Below are positions 8,727-16,298 of a stretch of DNA of 54,677 bases, one piece after another. Location: positions 1 through 54,677 of the forward strand of contig NZ_JAHAHH010000002.1 in assembly GCF_018373335.1 (NCBI RefSeq). The letters are read 5' to 3'. Under the pieces are notes generated by a model. It was not told where the DNA came from and did not search any database. It saw only the letters and a program-made list of their open reading frames with translations. Position 1 is the first letter of the stretch, and the number at the start of each line of letters is the position of its first letter. Source of the stretch: Negativicoccus succinicivorans. GTDB lineage: Bacteria; Bacillota; Negativicutes; Veillonellales; Negativicoccaceae. A program made the position numbers and the translations under genes.

Positions 8727-10317
8727 ATTTTTTCAAAAGTTTTTTTCGTTTTGCCAGATACCGGTCAGAATATCGCGGTTCTCCTTGAACTTCACGATAC
8801 TTTCCGAACGGATACGGACCGGCGGCAAGGATCGGCGGCGCCTGCACACGTTTGGCAATACTTAAACCGCGGTAGAGTGACCACCAACGCTCCAAGTCGG
8901 CGACGAACGCGTCCGCGTCAGCAAAAAGCTTTTCGACCTTTACAGTGGCGCCCAGACGTTCTGTTAATATGCCTTCTTCGTAGCGTTCAAGAATTTCTGC
9001 AAGCGAAAGCGGCGTATCTTGCACCCAACTGGCAAAGAGATAGTCGTGGTAAGGATAAATCAGCGGATCGCCAAATCCTTTTGTGACATCCTGCGCAGAA
9101 GAAAGCTCTGCACTAGGGGGAACCGTAAAGACTTCTCGCGGAATGATACCGCCGCCCATAAAGTCATCCAAATCTTTGGCCAATTCATATATTTCATGTT
9201 TCCAAAGGTCGGCGGTAGCCGCTAACGCACCGGCTATATCACCGTACATTGTACCGTAACCGACGGTGGTTTCCGTTTTATTGGCATTGCATGTGAAGAT
9301 GGCCCCACGAGCGGAGGCAATCGTAGCTAATACACGAGAAGTGCGATCGCGCGCTTGCAAATTTTCATACGGCAAGCCGTCGAGTGAAAGCGAAACTCCT
9401 GTCGCTTTTGCAGTTTTTTCCAGCTGTGTGCGTGTCGCTTCAACCGATTCTTTAATCGGTACGATAAGCAACGGAATGCCGGCATTTGTTGCAAGTTGTT
9501 TCGCAATCGAGCGGGTCACAGAAGAAGTGTAGGAGGAGGGCATAGTAACGCCCAATATATGCTCTTTCCCTACGACACTTTGATAGAGGAGGGCATTGAC
9601 CGTGGAGTCAATGCCGCCGGAAAGGCCGATGACCACATCACGCAAAGAGAGTGTCTGTAAAATGGTTTGCAACTGCCAGCGCAGGAGATCCATTTGTTTC
9701 CATGCATATGTGGTCGGTGCACTCGTGCGCCAACCATTCGCCGTCAAAGTAATTGTATAGATTCCTTGCTGCCAGCCACCGTGGCATGTTTCGCCGCAAT
9801 GTAAAAAGCCTGTATGAGGTTCGAAATATCCGCCGCAATCCGCAACCGTCAATGCGTCTATACGTATGTTGTTATGATAAACAGGCGCGGATAGTGTTGC
9901 AGGCCGGCTAAAAAGATCGATTACCGGTAAATCGTTTGGAAACGGGTCATTTTCATCAGCACGAATATACACCGTCTGGCGTTCGCACGAGAGGGTTGCG
10001 GAGTCGTGTTCTGTTGCCTTGCCGTTTTCAAAATACAGCGGCCGGTGTTTGCGTCGACCGTGTGTCCATTGATTCTGACTACCGATTAATGGCACCGAAA
10101 AAAATGTGGCAAGCTCGCAAAGTGCCGCGTCAAGTTTCGATTGAAAATCCGTGTCACGCAATAAGGTGTCCGAGACAAATCCTGTGAGGCTGTTTTGCGC
10201 CATTACAATCAGATCCGGCTCCCGTGACATAATTTCATCATAATGCGATCGAAACCATTGCAGATTGTTATCGATTCTTCCGGTTTGCAAGGGTAAGGTA
10301 CAAGCGACAATATTCAT
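8725..10317 (-). CDS. nadE: NAD synthetase with apparently degenerate glutaminase domain
   Basis: The 530-residue protein joins ammonia to deamido-NAD in the last step of NAD synthesis. The C-terminal synthetase domain has the PP-loop GLSGGIDSTV (SGGIDS at 233-238) and reads as intact. The N-terminal 190 residues align with the nitrilase-like glutaminase domain, but the triad appears lost. The usual Glu in 'PE..LTGY' is Gln41 (AQNSLTGF), the usual Lys region has Arg113 at best, and the usual Cys of 'ICED' aligns with Ala159, with Cys161 two residues later. The enzyme may therefore use free ammonia. The start is fixed by AGGAGG 5 bases before the ATG; an upstream ATG at 10344 lies before that site. 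It is convergent with sufU and divergent from phoH. Confidence 0.9.
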   Translation of the reverse strand: MNIVACTLPLQTGRIDNNLQWFRSHYDEIMSREPDLIVMAQNSLTGFVSDTLLRDTDFQSKLDAALCELATFFSVPLIGSQNQWTHGRRKHRPLYFENGKATEHDSATLSCERQTVYIRADENDPFPNDLPVIDLFSRPATLSAPVYHNNIRIDALTVADCGGYFEPHTGFLHCGETCHGGWQQGIYTITLTANGWRTSAPTTYAWKQMDLLRWQLQTILQTLSLRDVVIGLSGGIDSTVNALLYQSVVGKEHILGVTMPSSYTSSVTRSIAKQLATNAGIPLLIVPIKESVEATRTQLEKTAKATGVSLSLDGLPYENLQARDRTSRVLATIASARGAIFTCNANKTETTVGYGTMYGDIAGALAATADLWKHEIYELAKDLDDFMGGGIIPREVFTVPPSAELSSAQDVTKGFGDPLIYPYHDYLFASWVQDTPLSLAEILERYEEGILTERLGATVKVEKLFADADAFVADLERWWSLYRGLSIAKRVQAPPILAAGPYPFGKYREVQGEPRYSDRYLAKRKKLLKK

Positions 10318-10333
10318 AATTTCCTCCTGCTTT

Positions 10334-10361
10334 ATTATACCCAACTGTTGTTGATCGTCAA
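10334..10361 (-). promoter_or_regulatory. nadE promoter
   Basis: On the minus strand, TTGACG, a 16-base spacer and a perfect TATAAT precede nadE; the -10 box ends 17 bases before the start codon, so the leader is about 10 bases. Confidence 0.75.
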
Positions 10362-10372
10362 AGGCGCAATGC

Positions 10373-10401
10373 TGGACGCTGTCGAAGGACTAATATATAA
10401 T
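10373..10401 (+). promoter_or_regulatory. Promoter of the phoH-ybeY-cdd-era operon
   Basis: TGGACG (10373-10378), a 17-base spacer and a perfect TATAAT (10396-10401) face rightward. It is divergent from the nadE promoter. Transcription would begin near 10408, leaving a leader of roughly 50 bases before the unusual phoH start. Confidence 0.65.
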
Positions 10402-10463
10402 AAATAAAGATAAGAACGTCATCATAATTCGTAATCATTCAGACAGGAAAGGAATGATATCCT

Positions 10464-11420
10464 ATTCGCTCTACGGCATATACTCTGACGGCAGACCATG
10501 AGAAACAGCTTCTGGTCGCAAGAAACGCGTGGATTTTACCCAAAATTGCGGCACATTACGATGCGCAGTTGGTAGATCGCGGCGGCATTATCCGATTGAT
10601 CGGTGAGCCGGAGTCGTTGGCATCCGCACAACGCGTTATCGAAGATGTTTTGACAACGTTGTCATCGGGAAATACGATTTCGGAAAGGCAATTGGACACA
10701 GTACTGCAGATGATTGATCAAGGGGAAGAGCATAAACTGCGCGACTTGCATGATGATACTGTAATGGTGACACGCGGCGGCAAAATCATTCGCCCGCGTA
10801 CGGCCGGACAAAAAGCGTATGTGGATGCTATTCGCAACAACACGATTACATTCGGCATCGGTCCGGCGGGTACCGGCAAAACCTATCTTGCCGTTGCCTT
10901 AGCGGTATTTTATTTTCGCAACCATAATGTCAATCGAATCATTTTAACGCGTCCGGCAGTAGAAGCGGGTGAAAGTCTCGGCTTTTTGCCGGGGGACATG
11001 AATGAAAAAGTGGACCCCTATCTGCGTCCTCTATATGATGCCTTGGGGGATTTATTCGGCGGAGATGTATATATGCAGTTGCAAACCAAAGGAGCGATTG
11101 AGGTGGCTCCCTTGGCATACATGCGCGGTCGTACGCTGGAAGATTGCTTCGTGATCTTAGATGAAGCACAAAACACGACACCGGAACAAATGAAAATGTT
11201 TTTAACACGTTTGGGCAATCATTCCAAAATGGTCATTAATGGTGACGTGACACAGATCGATTTACCGTCTCGACAAAAAAGCGGTCTGGAGCAGGCAGTG
11301 TCAATCGTCGAGAATTTGCGCGGGATTGCGCGTGTGGAGTTTACTGCCGCCGATGTTGTTCGCAACGATTTGGTGGCACGAATTATTGATGCGTATGCCA
11401 AACAGGGGGATGTCAAGTAA
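10464..11420 (+). CDS. phoH: PhoH-like ATPase with unclear start codon
   Basis: The protein is a PhoH/YbeZ family P-loop ATPase, thought to act in RNA metabolism with YbeY, whose gene follows directly. GPAGTGKTYLA is Walker A, VILDEAQNTTPEQM is Walker B, and NGDVTQIDLP is a family motif. An N-terminal KH-like segment (KQLLVARNAW to DRGGIIRLIG) is coded from about 10485, yet the open frame from 10458 has no ATG, GTG or TTG before TTG at 10569, which would remove that segment. The best fit is ATT at 10464, 10 bases after AGGAAAGGA; the ATG at 10454 by that site is one base out of frame. Function is sure, the start is not. Confidence 0.9.
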   Translation: MRSTAYTLTADHEKQLLVARNAWILPKIAAHYDAQLVDRGGIIRLIGEPESLASAQRVIEDVLTTLSSGNTISERQLDTVLQMIDQGEEHKLRDLHDDTVMVTRGGKIIRPRTAGQKAYVDAIRNNTITFGIGPAGTGKTYLAVALAVFYFRNHNVNRIILTRPAVEAGESLGFLPGDMNEKVDPYLRPLYDALGDLFGGDVYMQLQTKGAIEVAPLAYMRGRTLEDCFVILDEAQNTTPEQMKMFLTRLGNHSKMVINGDVTQIDLPSRQKSGLEQAVSIVENLRGIARVEFTAADVVRNDLVARIIDAYAKQGDVK

Positions 11421-11897
11421 TTGAAAGTCATCATTGATTTTTTAAACAAAGAATTGGCACGAAAGTATTCGGAATGGCCGAAGATTATCGAAACCACATT
11501 GAGTAAAGGAGCCGAATGTCAAGAGATCCCACAGGAAGCAGAACTCGGCGTGACATTGGGTGATGATGAATATCTGCATATGTTAAATCGTGAATATCGA
11601 AGCATTGATCGTCCTACCGATGTGCTTTCGTTTGCCTTGAACGAAGGAGAAGAAAATTCGTCTGACGAAGAAATGTTATTGGGCGACATTGTCATTTCCG
11701 TCGATCGGGTTTTATCACAGGCACAGGAATATGGGCACAGCGAAACCAGAGAATTGGCGTACTTGGCGATTCACGGTCTGATGCATATTATGGGTTATGA
11801 CCACGAGGAGCTGGAAGATAAAAAAGAAATGCGGGCAGCAGAAGAGGAAGTTTTGCATGCGCTCGGTATTACACGGGAGGATATTCATGACGTGTGA
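11421..11897 (+). CDS. ybeY: Endoribonuclease YbeY (rRNA maturation)
   Basis: The 158-residue metal-dependent RNase acts in 16S rRNA 3' maturation and ribosome quality control. The zinc site HGLMHIMGYDHEE is complete, and the upstream DVLSFALNE motif is typical. It starts with TTG directly after the phoH stop, with AGGGGGA 10 bases before it. The phoH-ybeY-cdd-era order is common in Firmicutes and supports the family call and the link to ribosome assembly. The last 11 bases overlap cdd. Confidence 0.95.
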   Translation: MKVIIDFLNKELARKYSEWPKIIETTLSKGAECQEIPQEAELGVTLGDDEYLHMLNREYRSIDRPTDVLSFALNEGEENSSDEEMLLGDIVISVDRVLSQAQEYGHSETRELAYLAIHGLMHIMGYDHEELEDKKEMRAAEEEVLHALGITREDIHDV

Positions 11898-12276
11898 TCA
11901 GGACCTTTTGCAGGCGGCAAAAGCGGCGGCAGAAAACGCTTATGCGCCGTATTCGCACTTCCCCGTCGGCGCTGCACTGCTGACGAAAACCGGTACGGTT
12001 TTTATCGGCTGTAATGTCGAAAACAGTTCTTACGGATTGACGCAATGCGCCGAGCGTAATGCGATTATGGCTGCCGTTTCGCAGGGCGAGCGGACATTCG
12101 TTACGCTGGCGCTTTTTAGTCCGCGAAAACATGATCTAATGCCGTGCGGTGCCTGTCGGCAGGTAATGGCGGAATTCGGCATCCCGCGTCTCATTACGGG
12201 AACATCACAGGCGTTTAAAGAGTTTACTTTAGAAGATTTGTTGCCGTATGCTTTCGGAAAGGAACAATTGGAATGA
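11887..12276 (+). CDS. cdd: Cytidine deaminase
   Basis: The 129-residue enzyme deaminates cytidine and deoxycytidine in pyrimidine salvage. CAERNAI holds the first zinc Cys and the catalytic Glu, and PCGACRQ supplies the other two zinc cysteines; the length fits the homotetrameric class. The ATG at 11887 has GGGAGG upstream and overlaps ybeY by 11 bases; the stop overlaps era by 4. Its place between ybeY and era is conserved in many Firmicutes without a clear functional link. Confidence 0.95.
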   Translation: MTCDQDLLQAAKAAAENAYAPYSHFPVGAALLTKTGTVFIGCNVENSSYGLTQCAERNAIMAAVSQGERTFVTLALFSPRKHDLMPCGACRQVMAEFGIPRLITGTSQAFKEFTLEDLLPYAFGKEQLE

Positions 12277-13163
12277 ATGATGTATTTCGCTCCGGTTTTA
12301 TAGCTTTAATCGGACGGCCAAATGTTGGGAAATCCACTTTGCTCAACCGTATCTTGCAGCAAAAAATTTCTATCGTTTCGGATAAAGCGCAGACTACGCG
12401 CGATAAAATTATGGGAGTTTATACCCAACCCGATTTTCAAATGGTATTTGTCGATACGCCGGGTATTCATAAACCGCGTCATAAATTAGGTGAAAAAATG
12501 CGTAAAGAGGCATTGGATGCACTGAATGAGGTGGATGCGGTCCTCTTTATGGTGGCGGCTGATGAGCGCTTCGGCCCGGGAACTCAGTATATTTTAGATC
12601 GGTTAGAAACGCTTACGATTCCTGTGTATTTAGCGATTAACAAAATGGATCAGATTACGCCGGAAAAATCATTACCTTTAATTGACAGCTATCGGCAAAA
12701 ATTTAACTTTACTGAAATTGTGCCGATCTCGGCCCGCGACGGTTATCAAATTGATACATTGCTAGAAGTGCTTCGCGATCATTTACCTGAAGGACCGCAA
12801 TACTATCCGGAAGAGATGGTTACCGATCGACCGGAACGCAATATTATGGCGGAATTGATTCGGGAAAAGATTCTGCATGTGACGCGGGATGAAGTGCCTC
12901 ATGCGGTCGGTGTGGAAATGGAAGAAATTACGCAAAGAGAAAACGGTAAGTGGTATGTGCGTGCAGTCATTTACGTAGAACGCGATTCGCAAAAACGAAT
13001 CATCATCGGTAAAAACGGCACGCTTTTGCGAACTATCGGGGCGGAAAGCCGAGCCGATATTGAAACATTGATGAATGGGTCGGTTTACTTGGATTTATGG
13101 GTAAAAGTAGCGCCGGATTGGCGTAATAAAGACCGAATGCTAAAAGAATTGGGGTATGAATAA
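12273..13163 (+). CDS. era: Ribosome assembly GTPase Era
   Basis: The 296-residue GTPase binds the 3' end of 16S rRNA during 30S assembly. G1 is GRPNVGKS (residues 14-21), G3 is DTPGIHKP, G4 is NKMD, and the C-terminal KH domain carries IIIGKNG. The length matches the family. The ATG overlaps the cdd stop. The gene overlaps the following membrane protein gene by 8 bases. Confidence 0.97.
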   Translation: MNDVFRSGFIALIGRPNVGKSTLLNRILQQKISIVSDKAQTTRDKIMGVYTQPDFQMVFVDTPGIHKPRHKLGEKMRKEALDALNEVDAVLFMVAADERFGPGTQYILDRLETLTIPVYLAINKMDQITPEKSLPLIDSYRQKFNFTEIVPISARDGYQIDTLLEVLRDHLPEGPQYYPEEMVTDRPERNIMAELIREKILHVTRDEVPHAVGVEMEEITQRENGKWYVRAVIYVERDSQKRIIIGKNGTLLRTIGAESRADIETLMNGSVYLDLWVKVAPDWRNKDRMLKELGYE

Positions 13164-14502
13164 CAATATGCTCATTGCTCATCTCCTCACACCTTGGGGA
13201 GCACTTTGGTCGATAATGGCGGTTCTTTTTTTAATGACAGCGATCATTTTGGTGATTGCAAAATATTCTTTTATCCGTTTGCGGCGTGAATACGTACAAG
13301 AGCTTGCAGCGGAGGAAGAAGAACCGAACTGGTCACGCATATCGAGCTTCTATGCTTCACCGAATCGGTATTTAGGGACCATTCAATGGGTTTTGCTGGT
13401 AGTGACACTGTTTTATTACTATAGCATTTATCAGTGTTGGACACTGCTCATGCCACCGTTAATCCAGTGGGGCTGGGGCGAGTGGTTGCTTTCTATTGTT
13501 GTACTTTTGGTGACCGTCACTCTGTTTTGGATTGTTGCAGAGTTGATTCCTAAGGCAGTTGCTTTGCAGAAGGCATTAAAATGGTTGCCCCGTACGGCAG
13601 GAATCGTGCGTGCTTTACACCCGGTCTGCGCTCCGATTGTATGGCTGGGTGAGCGCTTGGCCACGATGTATTTGCGTGCACATGGTCTGACGCTGGCAAA
13701 CGAAGTGGAAATGCCGCGAACGGAAGCGGAAATTCGGCTGCTTTTTAACGAGGGACATTTGGGCGGCCAATTGGATGCGCGTGAGGGAGAACTGATCAAA
13801 AATGCGTTCACTTTTGTGGACCGTTTAGCACGCGAGGTAATGATTCCTCGTCCTGATATGTCGGTACTTTATTACGAAGACAGTCTGGAGACGATGCGGG
13901 AAGCGATTCGTACTTCACGCCACACGCGATATCCTTTGTGTGATGGTGATAAAGATCATATTATCGGCCTTATTCATGTCAAAAACTTTATGGAGTTGTA
14001 TATTACCGGCAAGCCGCAGTTAAAGCAAATCATCAGTGAAATTCTCATCATCCCGGAAGTTATGCCGATCTTTGATCTCTTGCAATTGATGCGCACCCGA
14101 CGTATTTATCTTGCGGCGGTGGTAGATGAATTTGGCGGGACAGTCGGATTGGTTGGTTTGGAGGATATCATCGAAGAACTGGTCGGTGATATTCAGGACG
14201 AACACGAACCCGAATCGTTGGCCGCGATTCTCGAGCTGGATGAAGATCGTTTTGAATTTGACGGTAATGTCATTTTGGAAGATGTAGAAAAATTATTAGA
14301 CGTTGATTTTGCGGAAGTGGAAGCGGACACGATCGGCGGGTATGTATTTGCCTTGTTGGAACGTATTCCGCGCAACGGTGATCATATCGTTATTGACGGT
14401 TGGGATTTTTGCGTCACTAAAGTTAACGGTTTCCGTATTGTGCGACTTTTGGTGACTCGCGTGCCCAATGAGGAGCCTGCTGTTGATGACGAACACGAAT
14501 AA
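13156..14502 (+). CDS. CNNM/CBS-domain membrane protein (HlyC/CorC-like transporter family)
   Basis: The 448-residue protein has an N-terminal CNNM (DUF21-like) membrane domain with hydrophobic segments near residues 12-36, 75-97 and 107-130. A pair of CBS domains follows, introduced by REVMIPRPDMSVLYYEDS, and then a C-terminal CorC/HlyC domain (about 350-440). Relatives are linked to magnesium or cobalt efflux; the older name hemolysin is misleading. The substrate cannot be told from sequence. The ATG at 13156 overlaps era; a second ATG at 13168 is possible. Its neighbours are era and recO, an arrangement common in clostridia and Negativicutes. Confidence 0.87.
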   Translation: MNNNMLIAHLLTPWGALWSIMAVLFLMTAIILVIAKYSFIRLRREYVQELAAEEEEPNWSRISSFYASPNRYLGTIQWVLLVVTLFYYYSIYQCWTLLMPPLIQWGWGEWLLSIVVLLVTVTLFWIVAELIPKAVALQKALKWLPRTAGIVRALHPVCAPIVWLGERLATMYLRAHGLTLANEVEMPRTEAEIRLLFNEGHLGGQLDAREGELIKNAFTFVDRLAREVMIPRPDMSVLYYEDSLETMREAIRTSRHTRYPLCDGDKDHIIGLIHVKNFMELYITGKPQLKQIISEILIIPEVMPIFDLLQLMRTRRIYLAAVVDEFGGTVGLVGLEDIIEELVGDIQDEHEPESLAAILELDEDRFEFDGNVILEDVEKLLDVDFAEVEADTIGGYVFALLERIPRNGDHIVIDGWDFCVTKVNGFRIVRLLVTRVPNEEPAVDDEHE

Positions 14503-15166
14503 TTGGCAAAACTATGAAGGCTTTGTGTTGGCTGCGCGGGATGCCGGTAATGCCGGTAAAAAACTTACTCTTTGGACCAAAGAAGCGGGCAGAATTTTTA
14601 TATTCGCACCACAAGCAAGGCGCAAGACCAATTATATCGGCTACTTGGTGCCGGCTGCTTTTTTGCGTTGTACCGTAGCAGCTGATACTGAAGGCTATCG
14701 GTTGTTGCAAGCTGACGGACGAGCACTGACGGATACGTGGCAATGGACGTATCCTATGTGGCAAATTTATTATTTTCTGGTGCATATGACTGATGAGCTT
14801 TTCATATCGGAACAAGCGGATGCACAGGTATATCATTTATGGGAGCAGTACTTGACGGCGCTTTCCCGTAAAGACTTGGCAATAGCAACCTTAATCGCTG
14901 CCTGGCAACTTTTGGGTATTGCCGGTTATGATCCGCAGACGGTGTTGCAGGAAAAGCAATTTCTGCCGCTTTCCGATACAGGTCGTCAAACGCTGCTCGC
15001 TATTTTACATGCTACGTGGCAGGATAGACCGCAGCTCTTTTCTCGGCAGGGATTAATGGAAGCGGCGGATGCACTGTTGTATTATTTGACGAATTACGTG
15101 GAGATCGCCACCCAATTTACGAATGTTTTCATATTTGCACAAAAGAGCATTGACAATAAAATTTGA
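14486..15166 (+). CDS. recO: DNA repair protein RecO-like, short form
   Basis: The 226-residue product resembles RecO, the mediator that loads RecA in the RecFOR pathway. The N-terminal OB-fold part (GFVLAARDAGNAGKKLTLW to IFIFAPQARRK) matches, and the place between era and glyQ is the usual one for recO. The helical C-terminal part is divergent and has no Cys-x2-Cys pairs, so the zinc site of many RecO proteins is missing. The ATG at 14486 lies 10 bases from AGGAG; an ATG at 14468 lies upstream of that site. The promoter of the next operon overlaps its 3' end. Confidence 0.75.
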   Translation: MTNTNNWQNYEGFVLAARDAGNAGKKLTLWTKEAGRIFIFAPQARRKTNYIGYLVPAAFLRCTVAADTEGYRLLQADGRALTDTWQWTYPMWQIYYFLVHMTDELFISEQADAQVYHLWEQYLTALSRKDLAIATLIAAWQLLGIAGYDPQTVLQEKQFLPLSDTGRQTLLAILHATWQDRPQLFSRQGLMEAADALLYYLTNYVEIATQFTNVFIFAQKSIDNKI

Positions 15167-15178
15167 GTTTGCTATATT
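15150..15178 (+). promoter_or_regulatory. Promoter of the glyQ-glyS T-box operon
   Basis: TTGACA (15150-15155), a 17-base spacer and TATATT (15173-15178) lie across the end of recO. The -35 is consensus and the -10 differs by one base. Confidence 0.8.
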
Positions 15179-15188
15179 TTTAGTAATT

Positions 15189-15389
15189 AAGCGATGATAA
15201 AGAGTAGTACTTTGACGCTAGCGAGACAAGGACAGTGGAAGCTTGTCACACAAAGGAAGGCGCTTTGGAGCTGCGGCAGGAAATCGAAAGATAGTAAAGG
15301 CCGCTATATTATTAAGTGGGTCAATGACCAATGAGGGTGGAACCGCGGGTATACTCGTCCCTGTAACAATTGTTACGGGGACTTTTTTT
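15189..15389 (+). promoter_or_regulatory. Glycine-specific T-box riboswitch with terminator
   Basis: The leader senses uncharged tRNA-Gly and controls readthrough into glyQS. Stem I is visible: AAAG (15199-15202) pairs with CTTT (15263-15266), and CTTTG (15210-15214) with CAAAG (15251-15255). They enclose the AGTAGTA loop opposite the specifier GGC, a glycine codon, at 15259-15261. GACAAG/CTTGTC closes the distal arm. GCGGC/GCCGC (from 15273) forms a middle stem. AGGGTGGAACCGCGG (15334-15348) is the T-box sequence that pairs with the tRNA acceptor end. The terminator stem is 15357-15382, followed by seven T. Pairings were drawn by hand. Confidence 0.93.
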
Positions 15390-15413
15390 ATTTGCAAAGC
15401 AGAGGAGGAAATG

Positions 15414-16298
15414 ATGACCTTCCAAGAAATGATTTTGACCTTACAACGCTATTGGTCGGAAGCAGGTTGTTTGATTCAGCAGCCGTACGATGTGGAAAAA
15501 GGCGCCGGTACGATGAATCCGGCGACATTTTTGCGGACATTGGGTCCGGAACCTTGGTGTGTGGCGTATGTTGAACCGTCACGACGTCCGGCGGATGGTC
15601 GCTATGGCGATAATCCCAATCGACTGTATCAACATCACCAATTTCAGGTAATTATGAAGCCGTCCCCGGATCGGATCCAGGAAATGTACTTGGAAAGTTT
15701 GGAAAAACTCGGCATTCGCACAATCGAACACGACATTCGCTTTGTCGAAGATAATTGGGAATCGCCGACATTAGGCGCCTGGGGATTAGGTTGGGAAGTA
15801 TGGCTTGACGGTATGGAAATCACTCAGTTCACTTATTTCCAACAAGTGGGCAGCGTTGATATGAACCCTGTTGCCGTCGAAATTACTTACGGCTTGGAAC
15901 GTCTTGCCATGTATATCCAAGGCAAGGAGAATGTGTATGATATCGTCTGGTCCGGCGATGTTACTTACGGCGATATTTTCCATCAAAATGAATATGAGCA
16001 GTCTGTCTACAATTTTGAGTTGGCAGATATTAACCTTTTGTTTGATTTATTCAATAAATATGAAGCGGAAGCGGTACGTATTATTGAAGCCGGCAAAGTT
16101 TTGCCGGCGTATGATTACGTATTGAAATGTTCGCATGTTTTCAACCTTTTGGATGCGCGTGGCGCTATCAGTATCAGTGAACGTACTGCGTTTATCGGAC
16201 GCGTGCGTAAACTGGCCAGACTCTGTGCGAATGCCTACCTGGTACAGCGTGAAGAACTGGGATATCCGTTGTTGAAAGGAGCGTCTCGGCATGAATAA
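15414..16298 (+). CDS. glyQ: Glycyl-tRNA synthetase alpha subunit
   Basis: The 294-residue protein is the catalytic subunit of the bacterial alpha2beta2 glycyl-tRNA synthetase, carrying the class II aminoacylation core. [17 protein letters not shown] opens the protein, and [11 protein letters not shown] and [12 protein letters not shown] are highly conserved family segments. Tandem ATGs at 15411 and 15414 follow AGGAGG (15403-15408); 15414 gives better spacing. Expression is under the T-box just upstream. It overlaps glyS by 8 bases, matching the need for equal amounts of both subunits. Confidence 0.98.
   Translation: MTFQEMILTLQRYWSEAGCLIQQPYDVEKGAGTMNPATFLRTLGPEPWCVAYVEPSRRPADGRYGDNPNRLYQHHQFQVIMKPSPDRIQEMYLESLEKLGIRTIEHDIRFVEDNWESPTLGAWGLGWEVWLDGMEITQFTYFQQVGSVDMNPVAVEITYGLERLAMYIQGKENVYDIVWSGDVTYGDIFHQNEYEQSVYNFELADINLLFDLFNKYEAEAVRIIEAGKVLPAYDYVLKCSHVFNLLDARGAISISERTAFIGRVRKLARLCANAYLVQREELGYPLLKGASRHE

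Noticed and set aside
10454..10500. 15-codon leader peptide before phoH
   Set aside because: It has a ribosome site but no clustered codons or attenuator. It is better explained by the phoH start problem, so it was not called as a gene.
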